64,000 nucleotides of DNA. Source: Phylloscopus collybita. Lineage: Eukaryota > Chordata > Aves > Passeriformes > Phylloscopidae. The translations under genes and the position numbers were made by a program. Location: assembly GCA_027886175.1 (NCBI GenBank), contig JAJNNQ010000011.1, forward strand, positions 1,178,001-1,242,000, read 5' to 3'. Below the pieces are notes generated by a model that did not search any database, was not told where the DNA came from, and worked only from the letters and a program-made list of their open reading frames with translations. Below are positions 37,871 through 49,091 of the stretch, piece after piece (positions within the stretch are counted from its first letter, which is position 1; the number at the start of each line of letters is the position of its first letter).

Positions 37871-38001
37871 CTGTTCGTCAAGACACTTCTCTTCTTTCTT
37901 TCATGTCTCCATTTGTGGGACATCCTTATGATTTAGCAGAAGTTTTGTCTCAGTCTTGATGTTTGGGTAGTTTTTGTTGTGCCTCTTGATGTTTGGAGGA
38001 C

Positions 38002-38367
38002 TGTGGAGAGAATGTGAGTTGGAAGGGACAGACTGCGTTACGGAAGACAATCGGGCTGTAACGGAGCAGGGCTTGGCACATTCTCTCTCCAGAGATAACC
38101 CATATCTCAAGGTCACAGACCCCTCTCTCCTTCCCTGCATGCCAGTATTTTTTCCACTACCCTTAAGAAACTAGTAGGACCCCCTATGACATAGCAAAAA
38201 CTAGAAGGTACTTAAACCCTGTGTTCTAGATAATAAACGCATTTGACTGAATTCGCCACATTGGTGTTATACTGAGTCATTGCCCGAACCCCACGCTCGC
38301 AGCACGTGGTGGTCGTGTCTCCATTCAAACCCAGGCCACCAAGATGATGGCTTAATAAGCCGCAACA
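38002..38367 (+). repeat. 5' LTR of the young provirus
   Basis: 366 bp from TGTGGAGAG to CGCAACA, with a poly(A) signal AATAAA at 38,232-38,237. I found no difference from the 3' copy when reading them side by side. Confidence 0.95.
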
Positions 38368-38498
38368 TATTTGGTGCCTAAACCTGGGACCGGAGCCTGG
38401 GGGACGGGAAACGCCTGGACGGTGGAAGACGGCGGTACCAGCAAGATCTGGAATACCGTGGAGGAAGCAGGGGACGCCCTGAGAACCAGTAATCGGCA

Positions 38499-40028
38499 AT
38501 GGAGGCGATTATTCAGGTTGTAAAAATCATGGAGGAAAAGTGGGGGATTCGCTTTGAGTGAAAGAATTTAAATCTTGCTATTGCAAGACTTACAGATTTG
38601 GGCACAATTCAGCGGCCCGTTGATATATTGGACTCAGAGAGATGGCAGAATTATACAACTGCCCTCGCAAATGATACAATAATTACCGGCAGTGGGAAAG
38701 CCCTCAAAGCGTGGGGAAAAGTAGAAACGGCTTTGAAAAGGGCGAGGGAGGAACAGGAGGCATGGAGCGCGGTGAAAACATGTTTATTTACAGTCTCGCG
38801 GCAAAAGGGGGAAGGGGGTGGACTTACGGGACCCGCGGGACCCCCGGGAGGTGCCCAGCCCCGCGGCGGGAACGAGCGGGGGGGAGACGCGTTGGACCCT
38901 CCCCAAAATCCTTGCCCAGACATCCCGAACCCTGGGGGGGGCTTTCCAGCTGTCCCACGGGACCCCCCGGACCCAGGGACCCCTCCAGAGCCCCCCGAAA
39001 ATACCGCGGTTCATTCGCCGATACTTCTTCCCTGCGCCCCCCCGCGCGATTTAGATCCACCCGGTACCGGCAAATCAGCGGGTCAGGAGACGCTGCTGCT
39101 GCCGCGCGCGCGGGACACCAGCCGCTCTCCGGAACCCGGGAAGGGGCTCGCAACTGACCCGGTCGCCGAGCCAGAGCCGCGGGGGGGGGGCGAACCGCGA
39201 TCTATTTGGGAAAAGCTCGCGCGGGAAGCTAGAGAAATAGAGCGAAGAGCCCGCGAACCGCCGCAGCCGGCGGTCCCGGAGCCGTCCGCGGCAGCGCCGC
39301 GCGGCGTCCCCGCGGCCACGCTAAAGCCGATAGCGCCGGGACCGCCCGTCCCGCGTTCGCGCAGCGATGCGGCAGCCGAGCCAAAATTACCGATACCGGG
39401 AGCGGGCGCGCCGCCGCCATATTGGCAAGATGGCGACCGCGACCCGAGTCGGGGGCGGGGTCACCGACCGCATGGCGCCGAAAACGCGGAAGTGCGGCTC
39501 CGCGCGGGGACGCATGCGCGGGAGGGAGGCTCAGACGTCCCGGTTTATATCGCGCAAGCGCGGGAGAGCGAGGAAACGCGCACACGCAGTTGGAAATTGT
39601 CTCCAAGGTCATTTTACAAAGAAAAAAACCCCTCTGAGCGGGGGCATCACGCGCGCGAGGGGCGGGGTTGGGACGGCCCTCAGGAGGCATGCCGGCGCCG
39701 CCCCCGAGAGGCGGGGAAAGCCCACCCCCGGGAGGCGGAACGGGGCAGAGCCCGGGAGGCGGGCGAAGCCCGCCCCTGGGAGGCGGGACGGGGACGAAGC
39801 CCGACAAAAAGGCACAGCAAACCGGAAGTGTGCCAGCAGTTGACTTCCGACTGCGAGTGGGATCACAGCTCAGACGCTAGTCTTACCGAGAGCTCTGAGA
39901 CTGGCACAGAATCAGAATCGGAAATAGTAGAATTTATGGATTTTTTACCAAAACCGAGCCAGCGAGAATTCATCTTCCTTTTCGCAAGCAAACAGCCACA
40001 GAGTCAACCACAATTTCAGAACATTTAG
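38499..40028 (+). pseudogene. gag remnant of the young provirus
   Basis: The frame begins at ATG 38,499 and is stopped by TGA at 38,559-38,561. The same frame is then open to TAG at about 40,026. The N-terminal segment is matrix-like. It is followed by a very long proline/arginine/glutamate-rich, CpG-rich linker containing repeated EAG- or EAR-type charged units and an acidic serine/threonine patch near the end. No capsid major homology region or zinc knuckle is visible, so the C-terminal gag is deleted. The frame passes directly into the pol remnant without a protease. Assignment rests on position and general character, not on a capsid motif. Confidence 0.6.
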
Positions 40029-40114
40029 CCCTTGCTCTCATTGGATTCGGAGGAGAAATCTTCTACTCCACCAGACCACCTTGGACTCAGCTGCTGACCA
40101 TAGTCGACATAGAC

Positions 40115-41407
40115 ATGCCACCGAAGGTCGTGGACAGACCACAGCCAGGACCAACAGTTTTCACAGACGCTTCTTCCACGACTTCCACCGCAGCAGCAGT
40201 GTGGCAGACAGAAGAGCAATGGCATTGCGTCAAAGCATGCGACCCCACACTGTCAGTGCAGCAACTGGAAGCGACAGCAGTGGTTTTGGCGTGTGGACTT
40301 TTCCAAGACGAACACCTGAACATTGTAACAGACTCTATATTCGTGGCAAAGCTCTGTCTGGCTATGGCAGGACCAGGTGTGTCAACATCAACAGCAGCCC
40401 TGATGCTAGAAGAAGCACTCTCCTCACGAAAGGGCACAGTATCCGTCATTCACATCAACAGCCACAACCCAGTCAAAGGTTACTTCCAGATCGGCAATGA
40501 CAAGGCAGACACTGCAGCGAAAGGCGTCTGGACGCTGCAAGATGCTCGTCAATTGCACGAATCCCTTCACATTGGTCCCAAAGCACTGGCAAAGAGATGC
40601 GGGATCACCACAACGGATGCCAAACATGTAGTGGCCACCTGCCCTCACTGCCAGAAGTCACCCCTGTGGACCAGTGGGGTCAACCCGAGAGGTCTCAAGC
40701 CCTCAGAAATTTGGCAGTCAGATTTCACCTTGTGTCAACTGCTGAAGCCTCAAGCGTGGCTTGCTGTGACAGTGGACACATTCAGTGGAATAATCGTGGC
40801 CACACAGCATCGCAAAGCTAACTCCAAAGCCACAATTCAGCACTGGCTGACAGCCATGGCATGGCTTGGTATCCCCAAGCAGATCAAAACAGATAATGGT
40901 TCCAATTTCATTTCTAAACCAGTGCAGGAATTTGCTTCCAAATGGCAAATCACTTTAGTGCAGGGTATTCCATATAATAGCACCGGACAAGCTATAGTTG
41001 AGCGGGCAAACCAAACCCTGAAATCCAAAATAGAGGTGTTGGCAAAAGCAGAAGGCTTGACCAACTCCATCCCCTCAGGAGAGCAGACACGTATATTGGT
41101 AACTGCTCTGATGGCATTGAATCAATTTCCTAGAGGAAATGAAACAAACAGTCCCATTCAAAAACACTGGGCCTCCAAAGCAATAGAGGTGGGCCCGCAG
41201 GTTGTAATTAAAAATGAGCTGGGTGAGTGGGAACGGGGCTGGAGATTGATGCTCACAGGGCGAGGGTATGCGGCTGTCAAAAAAGACGGGAAAATCAGGT
41301 GGTGTCCTCTCAAATCAATTAAACCTGATCTTCACAATGAGCAGGATGAGACTAATGAGAATTGTGAGTTTCTGTTTACAGAACATGCTGGTGGGGCGGC
41401 CACGTAA
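40115..41407 (+). pseudogene. pol remnant: RNase H and integrase
   Basis: An open frame of 430 codons lacks protease and the RT core. RNase H comes first, with all four acidic catalytic positions in order (FTDAS, the E of LEAT, VTDS, and the D of NDKAD). Integrase follows, with an HHCC zinc-binding domain (HESLH ... CPHC) and the catalytic triad D, D, then E after 35 residues. The family resemblance is to beta/alpha-type retroviruses. The frame overlaps the start of env in a different frame, the usual retroviral layout. The domains look undamaged, but the polyprotein cannot be made whole because of the upstream deletion. Confidence 0.85.
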
Positions 41408-43307
41408 TGCCCATGTGCCCCTCCAAGAGGAACGAGACCCACCACCAAAACGTCAGACAGCGGCAGAGAAACCCACGCGAGTGAGACCCAGACATCAGCG
41501 ACATGTCTGCGTGATTTTGTTATTGGGGCTTGTTGCCAGAGGACAAGCCAGCCCAAGTTACTACCCACATCAGCCGTTCAGGTGGGTCATGAGACACCTA
41601 ACCAGTGGTAAGGTGCTCAGAGACGTCACCACACCAAACGCTCCATCGTTCGTGCTCCGTTTTACAGATTTATTTTCAGGACAACCAAAGGTAATTCCTA
41701 GGTCTCCACACTCATCACAAATGTATCTATCCTATTGGTGCCCAGCTTCAAACCCAGGGAAAAGCTATTGTAATTTACCTGGGTGGGGATACTGTGGGCA
41801 TTGGGGCTGTGAAACTATTGTTAGAGATGCCAGGCCGTCAGGGCCTGGGTGGGACCCACCAGCCCCCGACAAGTTCCTACAGTTCTCATGGGCACCGGCA
41901 GGTTGTAAACCACCTCTTTTTTCACACGGAAGTTCATACCGAAACAGTTATAAAATCCCCAAATTCCGAATTTGTATACATTACAACATGACGGTCTTGC
42001 AGCCCGATGATTTTAGCTGGACGGTGGGAAGGACATGGACAGTGGTCATTCAAAAGTCGAAAGAGTGGGTGAATGTGCAAATTACCAGGCTCCAACCATC
42101 GGCACCTCGAGCGGTTGGACCCAACAAGGTGATTAAAAGCACACAGACAGAGAAAAACATAACTTACCCCAAAATCTTACCCACGAGTGTCACCGAAGAC
42201 CAAAACAGTGATGAGAAAGCTTTCCAGATAGGCCGTTCAGCCAAGTCAGACCCAGACCCAATCCTTCGTATGTTAGATGCTACCTTTTTATCCCTGAATG
42301 AATCTAATCCTAACCTAACTAATTCTTGTTGGCTTTGCTACGAGGTTCAACCCCCATTCTATGAAGGAGTTGCTGTAAATACCTCATTCACTTACTCCTC
42401 AGCCGACGCTCCACATCAGTGCAGGTGGGACACACCTCGCAGAGGTATCACCCTGAGTCAGGTCTCAGGTCGGGGCAGGTGCTTTGGCAATCCAACCCTA
42501 GCTAAGCGGAAAGGAGATGTTTGTGCCAAAATTGTAAAGCCCAACAGAAAAAACAACAAGTGGGTTGTCCCAGCTTCATCTGCAATGTGGGTTTGTCAGA
42601 GGTCTGGAGTGAGTCCCTGTGTGTTCCTTCCCAAGTTCAATGATTCTAATGACTTCTGTGTCCAAGTTCTGATTGTTCCTAGGGTCCTGTACCATTCTGA
42701 TGAAGAGGTGTACAGCCTTTTCGAAGAACCCAGCCGTCTTCGCAAAAGAGAAATAATAACAGGGATAACCATCGCAATGCTGCTCGGTTTAGGAGCAGCT
42801 GGAACGGCGACGGGTGTCTCGGCCCTAGCAACACAGCACCGAGGACTGTCTCAGCTGCAGATGACCATAGATGAGGACTTGCAGAGGATCGAGAAATCCA
42901 TTTCCTACCTGGAGAAGTCAGTCTCTTCACTCTCAGAAGTGGTTCTGCAGAACAGGCGCGGACTAGATCTCCTGTTCATGCAACAAGGAGGTCTGTGCGC
43001 GGCCTTGAAAGAAGAGTGCTGCTTTTACGCAGACCACACTGGAGTTGTCCGAGACTCCATGGCTGAGCTCCGAAGCAGACTGGCTCAGAGACAAAAAGAT
43101 AGAGAAGCTCAGCAGGGCTGGTTCGAATCCTGGTTTAACCAATCTCCATGGTTGACCACTTTGATTTCCTCCTTAGCAGGCCCATTGGCAATGTTACTTT
43201 TAATTGCCATTTTCGGACCATGCCTGCTGAACAAAATAGTCTCATTTATTAGAGCCCGCGTGGAGCAAACTAACATTCTGTTCATGCACCAACATGAAAT
43301 GCTGTGA
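41268..43307 (+). CDS. Intact envelope (env) frame, gamma-type
   Basis: The frame has 679 codons from ATG 41,268. A splice-acceptor-like ctgtttacag precedes ATG 41,384, so translation may start there. In order, I see a hydrophobic leader (about 41,506-41,555), a surface subunit with a CWLC motif (42,327-42,338) and several N-glycosylation sites, a basic R-X-X-R-type cleavage site (42,735-42,749), a glycine/alanine-rich fusion-peptide-like segment, a coiled coil, an immunosuppressive-domain-like stretch ending in a CX6CC motif (about 42,993-43,022), a membrane span (about 43,150-43,230) and a short tail. CWLC plus CX6CC marks gamma-type Env. No stop or frameshift is present. Whether it is expressed or used by the host is unknown. 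Confidence 0.9.
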   Translation: MRLSKKTGKSGGVLSNQLNLIFTMSRMRLMRIVSFCLQNMLVGRPRNAHVPLQEERDPPPKRQTAAEKPTRVRPRHQRHVCVILLLGLVARGQASPSYYPHQPFRWVMRHLTSGKVLRDVTTPNAPSFVLRFTDLFSGQPKVIPRSPHSSQMYLSYWCPASNPGKSYCNLPGWGYCGHWGCETIVRDARPSGPGWDPPAPDKFLQFSWAPAGCKPPLFSHGSSYRNSYKIPKFRICIHYNMTVLQPDDFSWTVGRTWTVVIQKSKEWVNVQITRLQPSAPRAVGPNKVIKSTQTEKNITYPKILPTSVTEDQNSDEKAFQIGRSAKSDPDPILRMLDATFLSLNESNPNLTNSCWLCYEVQPPFYEGVAVNTSFTYSSADAPHQCRWDTPRRGITLSQVSGRGRCFGNPTLAKRKGDVCAKIVKPNRKNNKWVVPASSAMWVCQRSGVSPCVFLPKFNDSNDFCVQVLIVPRVLYHSDEEVYSLFEEPSRLRKREIITGITIAMLLGLGAAGTATGVSALATQHRGLSQLQMTIDEDLQRIEKSISYLEKSVSSLSEVVLQNRRGLDLLFMQQGGLCAALKEECCFYADHTGVVRDSMAELRSRLAQRQKDREAQQGWFESWFNQSPWLTTLISSLAGPLAMLLLIAIFGPCLLNKIVSFIRARVEQTNILFMHQHEML

Positions 43308-43540
43308 ATCAATCAGAAAAATGCCAGTCACAAGCTTTTCCAAGCTTGCCTGGCAGAAAACTTACTCAGGTTTCCCAAACTCCTTCTTCCTTTTTTGCTA
43401 AATACTAACCTCCTACCTCATTTAGTACCTATATACATATATGCATGATTAAGTATTAGCCTTCTACCTCATATAGTATCTATATATATATGTGTGTGAC
43501 TACCTCTTTTTTTTTTTTTTGTGATAGAGGGAGGGGGAGA

Positions 43541-43906
43541 TGTGGAGAGAATGTGAGTTGGAAGGGACAGACTGCGTTACGGAAGACAATCGGGCTGTAA
43601 CGGAGCAGGGCTTGGCACATTCTCTCTCCAGAGATAACCCATATCTCAAGGTCACAGACCCCTCTCTCCTTCCCTGCATGCCAGTATTTTTTCCACTACC
43701 CTTAAGAAACTAGTAGGACCCCCTATGACATAGCAAAAACTAGAAGGTACTTAAACCCTGTGTTCTAGATAATAAACGCATTTGACTGAATTCGCCACAT
43801 TGGTGTTATACTGAGTCATTGCCCGAACCCCACGCTCGCAGCACGTGGTGGTCGTGTCTCCATTCAAACCCAGGCCACCAAGATGATGGCTTAATAAGCC
43901 GCAACA
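43541..43906 (+). repeat. 3' LTR of the young provirus
   Basis: 366 bp, preceded by a polypurine tract and followed by the duplicated target GAGGAC. AATAAA is at 43,771-43,776. It appears identical to the 5' LTR. Confidence 0.95.
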
Positions 43907-44005
43907 GAGGACTTTTGGGCTTTGTATCTTGGAGATTCTGTACAGACACAAGGTGCCCAATGATTTCCTGAGAGGAACTTGGACAAGGAGGAACCCCCAG
44001 CCTAA

Positions 44006-44884
<879 letters not shown>

Positions 44885-45147
44885 GGGAAGCCCTGGGAGT
44901 GCCCTGAGAGCGGGAAGAGCTTCGTGCGCTGCTCCAGCTCCATCCCCCGTGGGAGGATCAGCGTTGGATGATCCCCAGTGACCCCTGTTGGGCAGAGCCC
45001 TGGTGATTCCTGTTGGGAAGACACCTGGCTGGGGGGCTCCACATCTTTTCGGCTCCCCGTGGGCACCTGGATGAACGCAGGGGCAGGAACATCCATCGGG
45101 ACACAGACCGACACTGGAAATTCCTTGGGGAGAGCAGATTTGTGGTT
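44885..45147. other. 3' flank of the zinc-finger exon
   Basis: Holds a decayed zinc-finger remnant (in frame for about 28 codons after the stop) and then unremarkable sequence. No polyadenylation signal was recognised with confidence. Confidence 0.4.
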
Positions 45148-45567
45148 TTAGTTAGTTTTACCTAGCTGAATTAAAATTTTTTTGCATTTTTTTTTTAGAT
45201 GGTTTCAATTTGTTCTAGATGGAAAAATTTAGAAGAGCAGTGAGGGCTTGCACTTGCAGCCTGCTGGGGCCTGGAGTTTTAGAGGGAGTGGGACTGGTCA
45301 GAGACTGAGTGAGCTGACCTGTATTTGCAGCAAAATTTTTTTTAGTTTGTTATTTTTTTTTCAGAGCAGCGAAAAGTTTTATTGTTTTATATTATTCATT
45401 CTTTGTGCTTGTGGGCATCTTGTTTGTTAAATAAATAGTTTTTTCTAGTTTTCTCTGAAGAAGTTCTTTTCTTTTTTGGACTGGCTTAGAGAAGGAGCTG
45501 TTTAAGTTCGCTTTTCAGTAGAACCCCCTTTGGAGGTTTCCTCCCAAATTTGCCCTAAACCAAGACA
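45148..45567 (+). repeat. 5'-truncated LTR (type B) of the hypermutated ERV
   Basis: Aligns over its whole length with the 3' part of the LTR at 57,880-58,527. Shared landmarks are tttagttagtt, gttaaataaatag and the terminal tgccctaaaccaagaca. About 215 bp at the LTR 5' end are missing. The primer site follows about 11 bp after the terminus. Confidence 0.8.
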
Positions 45568-46389
45568 TGTATTGTTCTTGGCGCCCAAGTGGGGCTCAAA
45601 AATATATTAGTGACATTTTAGTTATACTTTATTGAAAAATAAAATAGTCATTAGCCATGTTGCTCCTGAAATTCCTTATTTCTCTTAAAATAAAATCCTT
45701 TCCGTTTTTTTATTCCCTTAGCTTTTTTAAAGTTTTAATACATTTCTAATCCTAAATTTGTCTTCTTATGCAGAAAAGATACAATGTGTTCCCTAACACA
45801 TAATTTTTACACTAAAAATATTCAAATTAAAAAAGCTGTTCTAAGATCAGTAATTATAATTTATAAAAGACTTATACATGTACTGGCGTTTGTGTGCAGT
45901 ATATTTAATTTATAACTTCTTCATCCTACCTTGCATCCTAGTTCCACTAAAATATTTTGAAAACTTATTAATTATTGCACCCAGTTTGTTAAGAAAAAGT
46001 AAAAAATAAAGCTTTCCAGTCTTTTCTTTCCTTCTTCTCTTTTAAATCAGTTACATCACTTTTAAAAAAGGGTCAGTATTCCCTAAATATTAAAGAAAAG
46101 TCACTCTCGTAATATTTAATCTAGTAAGCTTCCTGAATAAAGTTAGCAGCTTGTCTAAAATAAAGTCTGAGCTTTCCAGAAAGGCTGATAAAACTGCTAA
46201 CCTAAAAGTAAACCCAAAAATAAACCCCAGTGTAAAAAATCCTGATTAGTGTAAAAAACAAAAAATAAACCGAACCTTAAAAAAAATTTCTGATCGCTGA
46301 ACTTAAAAATTTTCATGTAAACAAATTCAAAACCCAAATGAAATAAAAATAATCTAAAAAACTCCACCATAATAATGCTAAAAAAAAAA

Positions 46390-46705
46390 TCATAACAATA
46401 AATTCAGCCCCTACATATGCTTATACACGCTGCTAAATAATAATATAATAAATATAATCATATAAATATAATAAATATAATGATATATATGAAATATAAA
46501 TATAATGGATATATAATTATATATAAATATATAAATACATATAATAGATAATGTATAAATATATAAATATATAAATATATAAAATAAACATAATATAAAA
46601 ATAATTATATATAAATATATAAATAACAAATATTTAAATAATAATAAAGAAATATTTATGAATATATATAAATAAATATAAATAAATAATATTTAAAAAT
46701 ACTGT
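46390..46705. repeat. AT-rich microsatellite (ATAAAT/TATA-type)
   Basis: About 300 bp consists almost only of A and T, with repeated ataaatat phrases. It lies inside the hypermutated element, probably as an expansion of A-rich edited sequence. Confidence 0.9.
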
Positions 46706-46715
46706 AAAACAGGAA

Positions 46716-47144
46716 ATGAAAACAGGGGGGCAGGGAGATAAATCAGCAATTGCCCCAGTCACTCAAACTGCAACCAACACCCCAACTACTCAAACAGCAG
46801 CTAAACCAAACAATAAACCTAAATCAACAAGTATACCAAATAAAAAACTTAAATCAGCATTTAAACCCAATAATAAACCCAAAACAGCAGCTAAACCAGA
46901 CAGGGAGCCTAAAACACCAACAGTGGCCCCAGCAAAAAAGCGCACACACAAAACTCATCAACCAGGAAACAATAATCCAAACAAAAACCCCTCAATACCT
47001 CCCAACACCCAATCACAAACCCAACCGGCCAACAGCAGATCACAAGCCCAACCAACCAGCAAAAGACCAAAAGCTGCTATTAAATCCTTTTCCCTCAAAA
47101 ACCTTCAAAACCTAAAAAAAAAAAAATCCCACTCAACAACCTAA
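46716..47144 (+). pseudogene. Edited gag fragment
   Basis: A 142-codon open frame rich in lysine, asparagine, proline and threonine. Its start (GDKSA..PVTQTA) and end (SFSLKNLQNL) correspond to the ERV-L gag at about 53,340-53,620 (GDKLV..PVTQAA, SFSLKDLRGL). Codons with G have shifted to A-rich codons, which explains the unusual composition. It is a remnant, not a functional gene. Downstream homology continues without an open frame to about 47,460. Confidence 0.75.
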
Positions 47145-47486
47145 TAAATCTGTAATTAATTAATTAATCCATCTTTAAAATGCTGCAAACAAAGCTACAA
47201 CTCTAAGCGACACTGAAGCAAAGCATTTCAAATCCCTATCACAAAATCCAATTATCAAGCAAAAAATAATAAAAAAAAACCCCAAACCCTTGCAGTCTCT
47301 GGGAACGGGTCCTGGGAAGTGAGGAACGAAAATATCTGTGTACAAACAATCTCTATATACAGCAAACCCAGTAAAAAACCATAAAACAAAAAATCCAACG
47401 CTTGAAAAAAAATTATCTTCTCAAATAACCTAACAAAAATTATCTTTTCAAATAACCTAAACACTAAAAACCCAAACTTAATACCT

Positions 47487-48112
47487 GTCTTGGGTTATGG
47501 AACCAAAAATGTGGATTCTATTTCATTTGTTGAAAGCAGCTGGGGAGATGTTTTTCTTTATCTCTTGTAACTCCAGGTGGGAGGGGGGCTGATGCTTTCT
47601 GATAACGGGCCAGCTGTTCAAACCAGGTGGGGCAGTGTTTCTTATCTCTTTCACCACCTGTCCACCCTCCAGGGGATATCTTCTGCTGATGGGCCATGCA
47701 GGCTCAGCAGTGACAGGACACATTCCATCATCCCATTGGGAGATGCTCCACCCAGTGTGGGAGGAGCCAACCATTCCTACCTGGATCAAAACTGAGACGT
47801 AGGAACACCAGGGATCTGGTTCCACTGGATTCCCGGAGGAAGATCAGACCCTTCTCACCATCACTGGGCCCTTTTCTCGCAGGGTCATCTCTGCCCTAAC
47901 AGCACCACATCTGCCAATCCAGGAGGACTGACTGTGGACTGCTCCCAACAGCCTGACCAACAGGGTGTCAGGTTGTATCTCTGACTCTGTCAGGGTTTCT
48001 GGGATTTTTGTTTGTTTGCTTGGGTTTATTTTGTACTCCTACATTTGTATTGTGAATGTTTCTAGTCCAGAGCTGTTATTCCTATTCCCAAATCTCTGCC
48101 TGAAAGCTCTGT
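47487..48112 (+). repeat. LTR (family C), 5'-complete piece
   Basis: Begins TGTCTTGGGTTATGG and carries the family C body, including ttcctattcccaaatc. It breaks off at about 48,112 before the family terminus seen at 383. It truncates the hypermutated ERV. Confidence 0.55.
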
Positions 48113-48798
48113 AGTGGTGTGTTGGATTTTCTCTGTTCAATCTGTGTTCAGACTGTTCATTTGGTGGGTTCCATGTACCCCCGTTGAACCCCCATTGGTG
48201 TCACCCCACAGTTGTTTCCCCAGTTCCAGTTTGATGTCAGTCTCCTGCTCCCCACCCCCAAGGACCTGTCCATCTCACCGAGGCCTCTCCCTGGCTCTAG
48301 AAAGTTCCAGGGGAGGCGTGGTGTGGTAGGCCAGGATGCGAGGAGGTCCCTCCTTCCCCCAGGGATTGGCTCCTGGAGGAGTCTCTCATCCCCAGGGCCA
48401 CTCCCTGGCCCTCCCTGGTTGCTCCTTCCCTGATCCTTCCCTGCGCTCCTGCCCCTGTTCAAAGCAGCTGGCCCAGGGCACTCTGTGCTCTGCTGAGGCA
48501 GACTCCCTGGGCTGAGGCTGCTCCCCTGAGCCCTCAAGAACCTTCAGTGGCCACTCCTCAGCAGAGTCCTCCTTGATTCTCCTCAGCTCCATCCCAGCTG
48601 CCAGCCCTGGAGCTGGGCTGTAAGGAACCCCCCGGCTGGGCTCAGTTGCTCAGCCTGCTGAGCTGCACCGCTCGCCTGCAGCCGCTGCCAGGGCTGCCCG
48701 GGGCAGGCGAGGGCAGAGACAGCAAGGCACGGCTCCAGAGCCCTGGGCTGCAAAATTGGAATCGTTTGGAGGGGCTGAGGGGTTCAGCTCTCACTTAC
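48113..48798. other. No gene recognised between two LTR pieces
   Basis: GC-richer sequence with several short open frames on both strands and no recognisable protein. It may be an insertion into, or a junction between, two family C LTR copies. Confidence 0.35.
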
Positions 48799-49091
48799 TT
48801 TTGGACTGCTTCCAACACCCTGACCAACAGCGTGTCAGGTTGTAGCTCTGACTGTGTCACGGTTTTCCAATATTGTTGTTTGTTTATTTGCTTGGTTGGT
48901 TGGTTTGGTTTTCTACTACATTTGTATTGTGCATATTCCTAGTCCAGAACTGTTCTTCCTATTCCCAAATCTTTGCCTGTAAGCCCTGAATTGCAAAATG
49001 ATCATTCCGAGGGGGTGAGGGGTTTGCATTCCCCATTCCAAGGGAAACTGCAGCTTTCCCTGGCAGATCCCTGTCTTTCCAACCCAAGCCA
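48799..49091 (+). repeat. LTR (family C), 3' piece
   Basis: Matches 1-383 and the 3' half of 47,487-48,112, including the TTTG-rich block and the end tttccaacccaagcca. It overlaps the 3' half of the previous copy, so it is a separate element. Confidence 0.55.

Larger units (their letters stand above)
38002..43906 (+). mobile_element. Young endogenous retrovirus (beta-like pol, gamma-type env)
   Basis: A complete provirus outline runs from 5' LTR (38,002-38,367) through the internal region to a polypurine tract (gagggagggggaga, 43,527-43,540) and 3' LTR (43,541-43,906). The two 366-bp LTRs look identical base for base. GAGGAC flanks both sides (37,996-38,001 and 43,907-43,912), giving a 6-bp target duplication. 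The primer site TGGTGCCTAAACCTGGGA (38,372-38,389) resembles the complement of the tRNA-Phe 3' end. Gag has an early stop, and the C-terminal gag, protease and most of RT are missing, so the copy is defective. Env is open throughout. Identical LTRs imply recent integration. It lies between candidate 5' elements and the coding exon of the zinc-finger gene. Confidence 0.95.
45568..47486 (+). mobile_element. Truncated ERV-L-like element with G-to-A hypermutated interior
   Basis: After the LTR a primer site TGGCGCCCAAGTGGGGCTC (45,579-45,597) matches the complement of tRNA-Lys apart from one missing base. The leader and gag region (about 45,860-47,480) align with the ERV-L at about 52,900-53,900, but G is almost always replaced by A. 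For example, ten of ten G positions in the 40 bases corresponding to 53,581-53,620 read A here. An AT microsatellite (about 46,390-46,700) interrupts the region. The element is cut off at 47,487 by another LTR, and pol is absent. Confidence 0.85.

Noticed and set aside
39229..39843. Alternative-frame ORFs on both strands across the gag linker
   Set aside because: The region is extremely GC-rich and stop-poor in all frames. The gag frame is preferred by continuity with the matrix-like start.
46411..46629. Minus-strand frame of I/Y/F codons
   Set aside because: A product of the AT microsatellite.
48113..48798. Possible class II cytoplasmic or 3' exons
   Set aside because: No class II-like peptide was found on the minus strand here. 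Homology is to LTR sequence on both sides.
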